From Mycobacterium sp. ELW1 (lineage in GTDB: Bacteria > Actinomycetota > Actinomycetes > Mycobacteriales > Mycobacteriaceae): DNA of 64,000 nucleotides. Every line of letters begins with the position of its first letter. Within the stretch, counting starts at the first letter, position 1. Location: the NCBI RefSeq assembly GCF_008329905.1, contig NZ_CP032155.1, forward strand, positions 4,464,001-4,528,000, in the 5' to 3' direction. The notes below the pieces were generated by a model. That model did not search any database, had not been told where the DNA came from, and saw nothing but the letters and a program-made list of their open reading frames with translations. Shown here piece after piece: positions 44,787 through 54,759 of the stretch. Both the position numbers and the translations under genes were made by a program.

Positions 44787-46712
44787 ATGACTGAACATGT
44801 AGAACAGCTGGAGTTCCAGGCCGAGGCCCGCCAGCTGCTGGATCTGATGATCCACTCCGTGTACTCCAACAAGGACTCATTCCTGCGGGAGTTGATCTCG
44901 AACGCCTCCGATGCGCTGGACAAGCTGCGTCTCGAAGCCTTCCGGAACAAGGACCTCGATGTCGACACCTCCGACCTGCACATCGAGATCGACATCGACA
45001 AGGCCGCGCGCACGCTGACGATCCGCGACAACGGGATCGGGATGACCCGAGACGAGGTGGTGGGCATGATCGGCACGCTGGCCAAGTCGGGCACCGCCGA
45101 ACTGCGCCAGCAGCTCAAGGACGCCCAGAATGCTGCCGCCTCGGAGGAACTGATCGGTCAGTTCGGGATCGGCTTCTACTCGTCGTTCATGGTGGCGGAC
45201 AAAGTCACGCTGCTGACCCGGAAGGCGGGCGAGAGCTCGGCGACCCGTTGGGAGTCCAGCGGCGAGGGAACGTACACCGTGGCCGACGTCGACGACGCGC
45301 CGCAGGGCACCGCGGTCACCTTGCACCTCAAGCCGGAGGACACCGAGGACGAGCTGCACGACTACACCTCGGAGTGGAAGGTCCGGTCGCTGGTCAAGCA
45401 GTACTCGGACTTCATCTCCTGGCCGATCCGGATGCAGGTCGAGCGCCGCAGCCCGGCCACCGAGGAGGGCGGTGAGGAGCAGGTCACCATCGAGACCGAG
45501 ACCATCAACTCGATGAAGGCACTGTGGACCCGCCCGAAAGACGAAGTCTCCCAAGAGGAATACACCGAGTTCTACAAGCACATCGCGCACGCCTGGGACG
45601 ACCCGCTGGAGGTCATCCCGATGAAGGCGGAAGGCACCTTCGAGTACCAGGCGCTGTTGTTCATCCCGTCGCATGCGCCGTTCGATTTGTTCCAGCAGGA
45701 CGCGCGGGTGGGTGTCCAGCTGTACGTGCGGCGGGTGTTCATCATGGCCGACTGCGAGGAACTGCTGCCGCCGTACCTGCGCTTCGTCAAAGGCGTCGTC
45801 GACGCGGCGGACATGTCGCTCAACGTTTCTCGCGAGATTCTGCAGCAGGATCGACAGATTAAGGCGATCCGCCGACGACTCACCAAGCGGGTGCTGTCGA
45901 CGATTGCCGAAATGCAGAAAGAGCGGCCTGCGGACTACCGCACGTTCTGGGTGCAGTTCGGCAGAGTCCTCAAGGAAGGCCTGCTGTCCGACGCCGACAA
46001 CAAGGACACCCTGCTGGCGGTGTCGTCGTTCGCCTCGACGCACAGCGACGAGGAACCCACCACGCTGGCCGAGTATGTCGAACGCATGAAAGAAGGCCAG
46101 GAGCAGATCTTCTACGCCACCGGCGAATCCCGTCAGCAGCTGCTGAATTCACCGCACCTCGAGGCGTTCAAAGCCAAGGGTTATGAGGTGTTGCTGCTCA
46201 CCGACCCGGTCGACGAGGTCTGGGTCGACATGGTGCCCGAGTTCGACGGCAAGAGGCTGCAGTCGGTGGCCAAGGGCGAGGTGGACCTGTCCGCCGAGGA
46301 GGACACCAGTGAGGCCGAACGCTCGCAGCTGGAGCAGGAATTCGCCGGTCTGCTCGAGTGGCTTGCCGAGACGCTCTCTGGCCATGTGAAAGAGGTGCGG
46401 CTGTCGACGCGGCTCACCGAGTCGCCGGCGTGCCTGATCACCGATAGCTTCGGCATCACGCCGGCCCTCGCGCGCATGTTGCAGGCCTCTGGGCAGGCGG
46501 TTCCCTCGGAGAAACGCATCCTCGAACTCAACCCGAGCCATCGACTGGTCACAGGTCTCCGCGATGCGTTCGCCAGCCGTGGCGGCGATCTCGAACTGGC
46601 CGAGACAGCGGAATTGCTCTACGGCACAGCGCTATTGGCTGAAGGCGGCACGCTCGACGATCCCGCGAAGTTTGCCGGGCTGTTGGCGGAGCGCTTGGCG
46701 CGGACCGTTTAG
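44787..46712 (+). CDS. htpG: Molecular chaperone HtpG (Hsp90)
   Basis: The 641-aa ATP-dependent chaperone has the GHKL nucleotide-binding motifs: SNASDALDKL, RDNGIGMT and GQFGIGFYSSF in the N-domain. A middle domain (FEYQALLFIPSHAPFDLF) and a dimerising C-domain follow. Length and sequence agree closely with mycobacterial HtpG. ATG 44787 matches the homologous start; a GTG six codons upstream is possible. In M. tuberculosis a spermidine-synthase-like gene (Rv2300c) lies beside htpG, as here. Confidence 0.96.
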   Translation: MTEHVEQLEFQAEARQLLDLMIHSVYSNKDSFLRELISNASDALDKLRLEAFRNKDLDVDTSDLHIEIDIDKAARTLTIRDNGIGMTRDEVVGMIGTLAKSGTAELRQQLKDAQNAAASEELIGQFGIGFYSSFMVADKVTLLTRKAGESSATRWESSGEGTYTVADVDDAPQGTAVTLHLKPEDTEDELHDYTSEWKVRSLVKQYSDFISWPIRMQVERRSPATEEGGEEQVTIETETINSMKALWTRPKDEVSQEEYTEFYKHIAHAWDDPLEVIPMKAEGTFEYQALLFIPSHAPFDLFQQDARVGVQLYVRRVFIMADCEELLPPYLRFVKGVVDAADMSLNVSREILQQDRQIKAIRRRLTKRVLSTIAEMQKERPADYRTFWVQFGRVLKEGLLSDADNKDTLLAVSSFASTHSDEEPTTLAEYVERMKEGQEQIFYATGESRQQLLNSPHLEAFKAKGYEVLLLTDPVDEVWVDMVPEFDGKRLQSVAKGEVDLSAEEDTSEAERSQLEQEFAGLLEWLAETLSGHVKEVRLSTRLTESPACLITDSFGITPALARMLQASGQAVPSEKRILELNPSHRLVTGLRDAFASRGGDLELAETAELLYGTALLAEGGTLDDPAKFAGLLAERLARTV

Positions 46713-46733
46713 AGGGTCGTACGCCGGCGACAT

Positions 46734-47444
46734 CTACCGCGCGACGTAGACGGTGTTGGTCGAAAATCCGCCGGTCAGCGGGTTGGAGAACCGGATGACG
46801 GACGCCTCGGACTCGTCGAAGACATCGGCGAGGACGGCCTCGAACTCCGCGTCGGGTGGATCATCGGACCACAGCGCGAAGACCCCGCCGGGATGCAGGT
46901 GCCCGACGAGCTTTTCCAGGCCCGCCGGCGTGTAGAACGCAGAGTGGCTCGGGTGCAGGACGTGCCGCGGGGTGTGGTCGATATCGAGGAGCACGGCGTG
47001 AAAGCGCCGGCCCGGTATCTGCGGATCGAAACCGGCTTCGCTGGCGGCCATGGCGAAGAAGTCGCCCTGCTGCAGGCGCACCCGCGGGTCCGACGCCAGG
47101 TCTTTGGTGTCGGGAAGCAACTCGCGCTTATGCCAGCCGATGACTTCGTCGAGTGCTTCCACCACGACGAGCGAATGAATGCGGGGATCCTCGATCGCCG
47201 TCTGGGCGGTGTAGCCAAGGCCCAATCCCCCGACGACGACATCGAGGTCGCCATCGACCGCCTGGGCCAGGCCGAGGCGCGCGAGCGCTACCTCGGCCGC
47301 AGTGAACAGGCTCGACATCAGAAACTCGTCGCCGAGCTTGACCTCATACACATCGACATTCAGGGACGGCTCGATCCGTCTGCGCAGGCTGATCACCCCC
47401 ATGGGGGTCTCGGACCAGTCGAGTTCCTCGAAACGTGCACTCAC
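46734..47444 (-). CDS. Spermidine-synthase-like (SAM-type Rossmann) protein
   Basis: The 236-aa product has a Rossmann fold: DVVVGGLGLGYTAQTAIEDP (glycine motif), VVVEALDEVIGWH (acidic second strand) and an Asp-rich loop in AVLLDIDHTP. This resembles the spermidine synthase/SAM superfamily, but the aminopropyl-transfer residues are not clear, so polyamine synthesis is unproven. The GTG start at 47444 gives MSARFEELDW, typical of mycobacterial homologues. A perfect 11-bp-arm dyad lies 28 bp upstream. It converges on htpG. Confidence 0.75.
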   Translation of the reverse strand: MSARFEELDWSETPMGVISLRRRIEPSLNVDVYEVKLGDEFLMSSLFTAAEVALARLGLAQAVDGDLDVVVGGLGLGYTAQTAIEDPRIHSLVVVEALDEVIGWHKRELLPDTKDLASDPRVRLQQGDFFAMAASEAGFDPQIPGRRFHAVLLDIDHTPRHVLHPSHSAFYTPAGLEKLVGHLHPGGVFALWSDDPPDAEFEAVLADVFDESEASVIRFSNPLTGGFSTNTVYVAR

Positions 47445-47471
47445 GACGCACCACCGGCCTACCCGCAATGA

Positions 47472-47498
47472 CGTTCGCCGAGCGCATCTCGGCGAACG
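47472..47498. promoter_or_regulatory. Perfect 11-bp stem with 5-base loop
   Basis: CGTTCGCCGAG and CTCGGCGAACG flank CGCAT. It sits between the spermidine-synthase-like gene and the island edge. There is no U-tract on either side, so it is more likely a protein-binding dyad or RNA control element than a terminator. Confidence 0.45.
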
Positions 47499-47510
47499 AA
47501 GCCTACAGAC

Positions 47511-47570
47511 ATGAGAACGGCGCCCGGAGAAATCTCCGAGGGCCGTTTGCACTTCGTACCGGGGACAGGA
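47511..47570 (-). repeat. Left copy of the tRNA-fMet 3' end plus terminator (att-like)
   Basis: This 60-bp block aligns with 49839-49896 with about 50 identical positions and two one-base gaps. It contains the last ten bases of the tRNA (CCTGTCCCCG on the minus strand) and a hairpin like the tRNA terminator. The match stops where the tRNA T-arm would begin. It looks like the residue of site-specific integration at a tRNA 3' end. Confidence 0.6.
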
Positions 47571-47592
47571 CGCCAACGCGGCGCGCGAAGAG

Positions 47593-47816
47593 ATGCGTGA
47601 GGCCGTCCGGGCGCACCGTCTGGCCGAGATCCGCAAGGCGCTAGGGCACTCCCGCCGAGCGGACGTCGCGGCTCCGATGGAGTCGCTCGGGCCCGCGTTT
47701 CGATGATGGAGAGCGGCGACCTGTTCCACACCGAGCTTGGCACCCGGCAGGCTTACGTTGCCGCCCAACGCATCGTCGTTGAGTTGGGCGATGACTCTGT
47801 TGAACTAAGCACCTGA
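47593..47816 (+). pseudogene. Decayed HigA-like (XRE) antitoxin
   Basis: From the ATG at 47593 the frame reads MREAVRAHRLAEIRKALGHS, then a HTH start ADVAAPM. It loses one base near 47679-47680, and the second frame continues with VSMMESGDLFHTELGTRQAY to ELGDDSVELST and a stop at 47816. The pattern matches HigA-type antitoxins such as Rv2021c. A few residues of the usual YVxALGG loop are also gone, and the natural start is missing because the frame runs straight out of the att-like repeat. No toxin partner is present. It is probably an island-edge remnant. Confidence 0.65.
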
Positions 47817-47862
47817 CGTTGGCAATCAGGCCAGGCAACAACTCGGCGTCCGGTCAAGATTC

Positions 47863-49503
47863 TCACAGCTGAAAGCTACGGACCGTGCCACTTGCGCGAC
47901 GCTTTACGGCAGGACGTCCGACGCCCAAGTAATTGGCCTGCGCCATCCGCACATCGGCTCGGATTGCAGAGACATACATAACCTTTGACAGCCCAGCCAC
48001 ACCCTCGTCTCCGCTCCGGGCCCGGGCAGCACGACCAGTACGGTCAGTGGCGTCCATCGGCCGGTCGAGATGCGGTACGAGGACACGCAACCCGCTTCCG
48101 GTTTCTAACGGCTCTTGCCATGCCAGAGGCCGACCAAACCTCGCGACGGCGATGAGCAACTTTTCGTCAAACAGATCAGAGCCCGGTGATGAACACCCAA
48201 TGAGAAAGCGGGCGTAAAGGGCGTGTTCAGGATTGTGGTCGTCACCCTCATATCTGTCGTCAGTGATAGGGGTGCCGTCCGTCTCGCGGCCAACAAGGCG
48301 ACGCAATTTGGGACTGCCAGCATCCCTGCCGCCAAGAGTGAAGACTGAAATTGGGACTTGATCTGTTCCTATCAGCGCAGTGTGCCAGACGGTCCAGGTA
48401 CTTAGGTCCACCTCGCTCCAAGCCTTCGCAAGAAAATCCACAATGAACCCGATAATCGCGTTAGCAGCCGCAGTGATCAGCCCAAGGAGCGGATGGACGA
48501 GCGTCAAAGGGATGTGTGCCGCAGCTAGAGCATTGTGAACACGCTGCTCCGACCGCTTGATTAACGCACCGACGTGGTCCTCCAGCTTGTGGCGCTGACG
48601 CCGCAGCACACGAGGCATTTTCGTCAGGATCCGCGCCTCGGGTCCTTCAACCAAGTGAAGCGCGTAACCCCATCCCGATAGTCCTGTATCGAGACCCATT
48701 GCGTCTCTACCTATTACGCCATAGAACGGTGAGGGAGACTGCTCAGACAAACTGACCCGGTACCCTCCACCCTCCCCTAGCTGCCCGACAAAGTTCATGT
48801 CATTTCGGACGCGACCCTCGAACGAGGATTCGGCCGACCCGGTGTATGTCAATTCATGCGCTCCGAGATGGGTGCCTCCCGAGACCCACCGATGGCCACG
48901 ACGTGCGCAGTAGATGGGAACCCGTCCGCCCAGGACATCCGGCTGCTCTAGCGAGCAAATGGCCGTCCAGCGAGGGACTGCGCCCGCCGATACGGCCTGA
49001 CTCACCTGTTCCTGCATCTTGCTGTACTGCGCGCCACCGTTCCGCTCAGCTACGGGTGGTGAATTGACGAACGCCTTGATGATCTTGTCCACGAACGCCA
49101 TCGGTTGTGGATCGTCCGGTTCAGAGTTGGCGAACCCCTGTAGCACATCGTCATAGGCATCAGACATCTGCAGCGCCAACGTCTCAGACGTGAACGGAAG
49201 TGCGCCAGCACTTAGAGTCTGCGCAACTTCATCAAGTCCAATATCAGACAAGCCGAGAACATCGCCGATGTCACTCACCAAGGAGGGAAGCTCCGCCTCT
49301 AGAGCAGCGCGAACGACGCGCTCACCCATCACCATAAGGCCAGCAACGTCTTGGTCGCTGTCAGCAACTATGTCGGCTATTGCCAACCAACCCTGGAGCG
49401 GAGGCGCGAATACAGGGACGGAGCCGGCTAGGCCGAGCCTTGAGTCGTCAGGGTTGGCTGCTGCGTCCCCAGCGGCCGCAGGCTCATTTTCGCTTACGGT
49501 CAC
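47863..49503 (-). CDS. Orphan 546-aa protein of unknown function, island cargo
   Basis: Starting at GTG 49503 (GGAGGAGG directly upstream), the frame runs 546 codons without interruption. I do not recognise the family. The N-terminal 150 residues are acidic and helical. The middle is probably strand-rich and has two cysteines (AICSLEQ, YCARRGHRW). A hydrophobic helix-rich stretch lies near residues 340-375 (LLGLITAAANAIIGFIVDFL), and the C-terminus is basic. There is no signal peptide. Codon use is less GC-biased than in its neighbours. Together with the att-like repeats this suggests acquisition. A membrane-perturbing or defence role is possible but unsupported. Confidence 0.72.
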   Translation of the reverse strand: MTVSENEPAAAGDAAANPDDSRLGLAGSVPVFAPPLQGWLAIADIVADSDQDVAGLMVMGERVVRAALEAELPSLVSDIGDVLGLSDIGLDEVAQTLSAGALPFTSETLALQMSDAYDDVLQGFANSEPDDPQPMAFVDKIIKAFVNSPPVAERNGGAQYSKMQEQVSQAVSAGAVPRWTAICSLEQPDVLGGRVPIYCARRGHRWVSGGTHLGAHELTYTGSAESSFEGRVRNDMNFVGQLGEGGGYRVSLSEQSPSPFYGVIGRDAMGLDTGLSGWGYALHLVEGPEARILTKMPRVLRRQRHKLEDHVGALIKRSEQRVHNALAAAHIPLTLVHPLLGLITAAANAIIGFIVDFLAKAWSEVDLSTWTVWHTALIGTDQVPISVFTLGGRDAGSPKLRRLVGRETDGTPITDDRYEGDDHNPEHALYARFLIGCSSPGSDLFDEKLLIAVARFGRPLAWQEPLETGSGLRVLVPHLDRPMDATDRTGRAARARSGDEGVAGLSKVMYVSAIRADVRMAQANYLGVGRPAVKRRASGTVRSFQL

Positions 49504-49838
49504 CTTGCCTCCTCCAGGACGCTCTTGCCGACTCGGAGGCGCTTCACCGAAAGTCGAGCAGATTCCCCGGTACCACTTCTGCGGAGTCCACATCGATGAC
49601 CTGCGCACCGAAGCCGCTCCGAAACTCCATCCCTCGGCTCACGTCAACCCATTACGGAATCGCGGGCTTCAGTAAGCGCTGGCATTAACCCTGATCGAGA
49701 GCCTGAGAACTCTCCCGATGCGTCAATATTAGGAGTGCGGATGGCGTCTCAGACAGGTAATCGACTACTCGAAGTACTCATATGGCTCCGGGACCATAGT
49801 TAGATAGTCTTACGTTCCCAACCATGTTCCCATCAGGC
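49504..49838. other. Upstream region of the orphan gene, inside the island
   Basis: This 335-bp stretch holds no convincing gene. It is relatively AT-rich toward 49720-49830 and must contain the promoter of the orphan gene, but no pair of boxes stands out. It ends at the right repeat. Confidence 0.4.
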
Positions 49839-49896
49839 ATGAAAACGGCCCCCAGAGAAACTCCGGGGGCCGTTCCACTTAGTAGCGGGGACAGGA
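49839..49896 (-). repeat. Right copy of the tRNA-fMet 3' end plus terminator (att-like)
   Basis: This block is the intact 3' end of the tRNA gene plus its terminator and matches 47511-47570. The 2.3 kb between the two copies would be the inserted segment. The intact tRNA remains at this end, as is usual after integration at a tRNA 3' end. Confidence 0.6.
49844..49874 (-). terminator. tRNA-fMet intrinsic terminator
   Basis: On the minus strand AACGGCCCCC pairs with GGGGGCCGTT across an 11-base loop, followed by TTTTC. The ten-pair GC-rich stem starts 9 bases after the tRNA 3' end. Confidence 0.85.
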
Positions 49897-49956
49897 TTCG
49901 AACCTGCGACCTCTGGGTTATGAGCCCAGCGAGCTACCGAGCTGCTCCACCCCGCG
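49883..49956 (-). tRNA. Initiator tRNA-Met (anticodon CAU)
   Basis: The 74-base gene reads CGCGGGGTGGAGCAGCTCGG at the 5' end and ends CCCCGCTA, with the T-arm GGTTCGAATCC. The anticodon loop is CTCATAA, flanked by GGG and CCC. These three G-C pairs in the anticodon stem, with an unpaired first base (C1 opposite U72), mark an initiator tRNA. CCA is not encoded. Confidence 0.95.
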
Positions 49957-50093
49957 TCGGTGAACGCAACGTTACCGAACGCAAGCAGACCTACCAAATC
50001 GAGTGCTCAAGGGCACATTCGCTGTCACGAGTTCGTCACACGCCCCCCGTATTCACTTGCGTCTCAGACCAGAAGTCGACACCCTCGTTGTAG

Positions 50094-50732
50094 ATGAAAC
50101 GACAACACGCCACCCGCTTCGCCGCAGCTGCGATGATCACCGCAGCCGCTTTCGGACTCACCAGCTGCGACACCCAATCCGGCCTGAACACAAGCAAACC
50201 CGCCGCGTCGATCCCCGCACTGCCGGGCGTGTCCGCGGCCACCACGACCACCAGCACCAAGCCCGCGGCCGCCCCCGTCGACTACACCCGCCTGCTGCTG
50301 CAGGCCCGCGACATCTCCGCCACCGGCGACGCCTACGTCGACCAGCCGCCGACCGCCAACCCCGACAGCCGGCCCGGCGCCGAGGTGCTGTTCGTCAACG
50401 AGGAGCAGACCAAGGCCGTCAGCATCCTGCTCGTCGCGCTCGACAACCCCGCCGCCGGACCCTCGGCGCTGGCCGAGGCGCAAGCCGGCCTTCAGAAGGC
50501 CGTCACCCCGGGCCCGCCGCAGTCCTCCATCGTCGGCACCGGTGGCACCGTGGTCTCCGGCAACTCTCCCGACGGCAAGAAGTCGGTGAGCGTCCTGCTG
50601 TTCACCCAAGGCTCCACCCTGGCCCGCATCGAGTTCGACGGCCTGCCCGGGCAGCCCGCCGCAGCCGACTTCGTCACCAACGTCGGCCAGAAGCAGGCCA
50701 TTGCCCTGCGCGTCGGCCTGCCCACTCCCTAG
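50094..50732 (+). CDS. Lipoprotein, unknown function
   Basis: The 212-aa protein has a signal peptide ending in the lipobox GLTSC, so Cys25 is the lipidation site. A Thr/Ala/Pro-rich linker (about 30-60) leads to a compact domain (about 62-210) with strands such as [20 protein letters not shown] and KKSVSVLLF. No enzyme motif is seen. Its stop shares bases with the rnz stop on the other strand (CTAG). It is exported and anchored to the membrane. Confidence 0.8.
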   Translation: MKRQHATRFAAAAMITAAAFGLTSCDTQSGLNTSKPAASIPALPGVSAATTTTSTKPAAAPVDYTRLLLQARDISATGDAYVDQPPTANPDSRPGAEVLFVNEEQTKAVSILLVALDNPAAGPSALAEAQAGLQKAVTPGPPQSSIVGTGGTVVSGNSPDGKKSVSVLLFTQGSTLARIEFDGLPGQPAAADFVTNVGQKQAIALRVGLPTP

Positions 50733-51640
50733 CGGCGCGCAGGCACCGGCACCCGCATCAGGTCCTCGGCCACCACAAGGTCGCCGGAGAACACCGCAGC
50801 GGCCTCCTCGGCGTACCGCGCCGCGGCGTCGACATAACGCTGTGAGAAGTGCGTCAGCACCAACGTGCGCACCCCACACTCCGAGGCCACAACGGCCGCC
50901 TGGCGCGCCGTCAGGTGCCCGTACCGGTGCGCCAGATCCTCGTCCTCGGTCAGGAACGTCGCTTCGATCACCAGCATGTCGGCGCCGTCGGCGAGCGCGT
51001 ACACCCCATCGCAGAGCCGGGTGTCCATCACGAACGCGAACCGCTGCCCGGGCCGCGGCTCACTGACCTGTGCCACATCGACAACCCGGTCCCCCAACCG
51101 CAGCGTTCCGGCGCGTTCCAGCTCGCCCACCGACGGCCCGCTGATCCCGAAGTGGGACAACAGCTCCGGGATGAACCTCCGGCCGTCCGGTTCGACCAGC
51201 CGGTAGCCGAACACATCAGTGGAATGCTCGAGGGCAGCGGCTTCCAGGACCCCGAACGCGCCGACGGCAACAACACCGGCAGCCGAAACCGGCTCCTCCC
51301 GCACCTCGACGCGGTCGTAGAACACCGAGGCGTGCCGCAACCGATCGAAGTAGTCGCGGCCTGACGCCGGAAAGTGCGCGACGAGCGGATGGCCGATCTG
51401 ATCGAGTGACGCCCGCTGGATCACGCCGGGCACCCCGAGGCAGTGATCGCCGTGAAAATGCGTGAGGCACAACCGGTTCACCGCACTGACCGACACCCCG
51501 GCCAGCATCATCTGGCGCTGGGTGCCCTCCCCGGGATCGAAGAGGATGCCCTCGTCGTCCCAGCGCAGTAGGTAGCCGTTGTGGTTGCGGTAGCGGGTCG
51601 GCACCTGACTGGCGGTGCCGAGCACTACCAACTCACGCAT
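50729..51640 (-). CDS. rnz: Ribonuclease Z
   Basis: The 303-aa enzyme matures tRNA 3' ends. It contains the zinc motif LTHFHGDH (59-66) and a second metal-binding His in ALEHSTD. An Asp in FVMDTR and the final His in LVLTHFS complete the site. The N-terminal [19 protein letters not shown] is typical of RNase Z. Length agrees with the short-form family. It is followed closely upstream by the UPF0182 gene on the same strand. Confidence 0.92.
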   Translation of the reverse strand: MRELVVLGTASQVPTRYRNHNGYLLRWDDEGILFDPGEGTQRQMMLAGVSVSAVNRLCLTHFHGDHCLGVPGVIQRASLDQIGHPLVAHFPASGRDYFDRLRHASVFYDRVEVREEPVSAAGVVAVGAFGVLEAAALEHSTDVFGYRLVEPDGRRFIPELLSHFGISGPSVGELERAGTLRLGDRVVDVAQVSEPRPGQRFAFVMDTRLCDGVYALADGADMLVIEATFLTEDEDLAHRYGHLTARQAAVVASECGVRTLVLTHFSQRYVDAAARYAEEAAAVFSGDLVVAEDLMRVPVPARR

Positions 51641-51652
51641 ACCGCACCTTTG

Positions 51653-54600
51653 CTACTTGGCGGCCTCGTACTTCTTCATCGCATCGTCGAGGCGTTGCAG
51701 CGCATCTCCGTAATCGGCGAAGTTGCCGTTCTTCTGGGCTTCCTGCACCGCGCCCAGCGCCGTCTCGACGTCGGTCAGCGCGGCAGACTTGGCCGGCGAC
51801 AACGTCGTTGGGACACCCGGTGTGGCCGGTACCCCCGCGACCGGGGTGGGCACCTCCGGCGCGCTGCCCGGCACCGGAGCGGGTGCCGCAGGCGGGCGGG
51901 AGCCCGGTGGCTGACCGCCCGGCGGCGGGGTCGCCGGCGCGGGACCGGTGGCTGTCGCGCCCGCGCCGGCACCGAAGATGCCGTCGAGCGCGGTACTGAC
52001 CGTCGGGCCGTAGCCGACCTTGTCGTTGTACATCATCGCCACCCGGATCAACCGTGGATAGGACGATGCGGCATCACTGGAGCCCGGCGAGGCGTACACC
52101 GGTGACACGTAGATCAGGCCGCCCTGCCCGACCGGCAGGGTCAGCAGATTGCCCCACCGTATTCGGTTCTGGTTGTCACGGCCGATCACACCGAGGTCTT
52201 GGCTGACCGCAGTGTCGGTACTGATCGCGTTGAACGCCAACTTTGGACCGTTGACCTGGCCCGGAATGGTCAACACCGTGATCCGGCCGTAGGTTTCGGG
52301 GTCGGAACTGGCACTGATGTAGGCGGCCAGGAAGTCACGCCGGAACCGGTTCATCGCGCTGGTCAGCTGGAACGACGACGAATTGGTATTGCGGGCAAGG
52401 TCTTTGGCCACGATGTAATACGGCGGCTGATAGCTGCTCGCGGTCGGGTTGGGATCCAGCGGCACGTCCCAGAAGTCCGAGGTGGAGAAGAACGTCACCG
52501 GATCGTCGACGTGATACTTGGCCAGCAGCATGCGCTGAACCTTGAACAGGTCTTCCGGATAGCGAAGGTGCGCAGCCAGATCCGGAGTGATCTCACTCTT
52601 CGGCTTGACCGTGCCCGGGAATACCGCCATCCACGCCTTCAGCACCGGGTCGCTCTCGTCCTGGGCGTAGAGCGTCACGGTGCCGTCGTAGGCGTCGACG
52701 GTGGCCTTGACCGAGTTGCGGATGTAGGACACCTGCTTGTCCGGGGCCAACCGGTTGACCGCCACCTCGGTGGAGTCCGCGGTGGCCGACGACAGCGACG
52801 TCAACTCCGAGTACGGGTAGTTGTCCAGCGTGGTGTAGCCGTCGATGACCCACACCATCTTTTTGTTGACGATCGCCGGGTACACCGTGCTGTCGGTGGT
52901 CAGCCACGGCGCCACCGCCTCCACCCGCTGCGCGGGGTCGCGGTTGAACAGGATCTTGCTGTTGTTGCCGATCACGTTGGAGAACAAGAAGTTCCGCTCG
53001 GCGAACTTGGCGGCGAACACGCTGCGCGCCAGCCAGTTGCCGATCGGCACACCACCGGCGCCGGTGTAGGTGTAGTTCTTGGTGTCGGTGTTGGTCTCGT
53101 AGTCGTACTCGCGGTCGGCGCCGTTCTTACCGACGATCGCGTAGTCGGCCGCCGTGTTGGAGATGACCGGGCCGAAGTAGACACGCGGCTGATCCAGCGG
53201 GGCCGGGCCGGGCGAGACGACATTGCCGTTGGCCCCGACGACGCTGGCCAGGAATTCGGGATAACCGCCATTCTGGTTGGGGTCGTTGGCGATTCCGCGC
53301 ACCGTGTTGGCCGGCGAGGCGATGAAACCGTTTCCGTGGGTGTAGACGGTGTGCCGGTTGATCCAGTCCCGCTGGTTGTCCTGCAGCCGGTCCGGGTTGA
53401 GTTCGCGGGCGGCGACCACGTAATCACGCAGCTCGCCGTCGGCGCTCTGGTAGCGGTCGATAGACAGCTGGTCGGGGAAGTAGTAGAAGTTCTTCCCCTG
53501 CTGGAACTGGGTGAACGCCGGGCTGATGATCGTCGGATCCAGCACCCGGATGTTCGACGTGGTCGCCCGGTCGGAGGCCACCTGCTGCGCGGTGGTCGGC
53601 GCGGTGCCGCTGTAATCCCGGTACGTCACATGATCGTTGGTCAGCCCGTACGCCTGCCGTGTCGCGGCGATACTGCGACTGATGTATTCGCTTTCCTTCT
53701 GCGCGGCATTGGGTTTGACGCTGATCTGCTCGACGACCAGTGGCCAGCCCGCGCCGACGATCAGCGAGCTCAGCAGCAACAGCACCAAGCCGATCGCGGG
53801 GATACGCAGGTCGCGCAGCACGAGTGCGGAGAACACCGCGGCCGCGCAGATCAGCGCGATGGCAAGCAGGATCAGCTTGGCCGGCAGCACGGCGTTGATG
53901 TCGGTGTAACCGGCGCCGGTGAACGGCTTACCGCCGCGGGTGTGGCTGAGCAGTTCGTAGCGGTCCAACCAATAGGCGACGGCCTTGAGCAACACCAGCG
54001 TCCCGATCAGCGCCACCAGTTGGATGCGGGCCGGGCGGCTCAGTACGCCGCTGCGGCCGGCCAACCGGATGCCGCCGAAGATGTAGTGACTGATCAGGTT
54101 CGCCAGGAACGCCAGGAACAGCGCGACGAACAGGTACGACAGCACCAGCCGATAGAACGGCAGATCGAAGGCGTAGAACCCGAGGTCCTTGCCGAACTGT
54201 GGGTCGGTGATGCCGAAGTCACCGCCGTGCAGGAACAACTGCACGCGGGCCCAGTAGCTCTGCGCCACCGCTCCGGACAGCACACCGATGACCGTGGGCA
54301 CCCCGATGCCGAACAACCGAAGCCGGGCCATCACCGCGGTCCGGTAGCGCGCCACCGGATCATTCGGCCCGACCGTCGGCACGAACACCGGCCGGGTGCG
54401 GTAGGCCAGCGCCAGCCCGGCGAAGACGATCGCACCCACCGCCAGGGCAGCGACCAGGAAGACCACGATGCGGGTGACCAGGACGGTGGAGAACACCGAG
54501 CGGTAGCCCAGCTCGCCGAACCACAACCAGTCCACGTAGGTGTCGACCAATCGTGGCCCCACCAGCAACAGCACGACGACCGTGAGCGCAATACCGATCA

Positions 54601-54655
54601 GAATCCGGCTGCGCCGAGTCAACTTCGGCATCCTGGCGCCGGGCCGCATACTCAC
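51653..54655 (-). CDS. UPF0182 family large membrane protein (Rv3193c-like)
   Basis: The 1000-aa protein has about seven N-terminal membrane spans (residues 15-320). A large extracytoplasmic region follows (about 320-890), with conserved segments such as [11 protein letters not shown] and [20 protein letters not shown] Pro/Ala-rich linker (about 900-955) leads to a short final helix. It closely matches M. tuberculosis Rv3193c. The family's function is unknown; it is widely conserved in actinobacteria. The GTG at 54655 was used, with ATG at 54649 or 54631 as alternatives. Confidence 0.94.
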   Translation of the reverse strand: MSMRPGARMPKLTRRSRILIGIALTVVVLLLVGPRLVDTYVDWLWFGELGYRSVFSTVLVTRIVVFLVAALAVGAIVFAGLALAYRTRPVFVPTVGPNDPVARYRTAVMARLRLFGIGVPTVIGVLSGAVAQSYWARVQLFLHGGDFGITDPQFGKDLGFYAFDLPFYRLVLSYLFVALFLAFLANLISHYIFGGIRLAGRSGVLSRPARIQLVALIGTLVLLKAVAYWLDRYELLSHTRGGKPFTGAGYTDINAVLPAKLILLAIALICAAAVFSALVLRDLRIPAIGLVLLLLSSLIVGAGWPLVVEQISVKPNAAQKESEYISRSIAATRQAYGLTNDHVTYRDYSGTAPTTAQQVASDRATTSNIRVLDPTIISPAFTQFQQGKNFYYFPDQLSIDRYQSADGELRDYVVAARELNPDRLQDNQRDWINRHTVYTHGNGFIASPANTVRGIANDPNQNGGYPEFLASVVGANGNVVSPGPAPLDQPRVYFGPVISNTAADYAIVGKNGADREYDYETNTDTKNYTYTGAGGVPIGNWLARSVFAAKFAERNFLFSNVIGNNSKILFNRDPAQRVEAVAPWLTTDSTVYPAIVNKKMVWVIDGYTTLDNYPYSELTSLSSATADSTEVAVNRLAPDKQVSYIRNSVKATVDAYDGTVTLYAQDESDPVLKAWMAVFPGTVKPKSEITPDLAAHLRYPEDLFKVQRMLLAKYHVDDPVTFFSTSDFWDVPLDPNPTASSYQPPYYIVAKDLARNTNSSSFQLTSAMNRFRRDFLAAYISASSDPETYGRITVLTIPGQVNGPKLAFNAISTDTAVSQDLGVIGRDNQNRIRWGNLLTLPVGQGGLIYVSPVYASPGSSDAASSYPRLIRVAMMYNDKVGYGPTVSTALDGIFGAGAGATATGPAPATPPPGGQPPGSRPPAAPAPVPGSAPEVPTPVAGVPATPGVPTTLSPAKSAALTDVETALGAVQEAQKNGNFADYGDALQRLDDAMKKYEAAK

Positions 54656-54759
54656 CTGTCAGGCTCCTGAGTCTTGTCGGCGCGGCCGCGCCGCGCCGAG
54701 GCAGCAGTACGGCCACAACTCTACGCATCGCAACAACGGTGCGGTCCTGCAGCAATGCG

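Noticed and set aside
47511..47570. Second tRNA gene at the left repeat
   Set aside because: Only the last ten bases of a tRNA and a terminator are present; no T-arm, anticodon or acceptor 5' side follows.
52199..54670. 823-codon rightward open frame
   Set aside because: It lies exactly opposite the UPF0182 gene. Its sequence is Arg/Gly/Val/Asp-rich with long HRR and DDR stretches, typical of antisense reading in GC-rich DNA.
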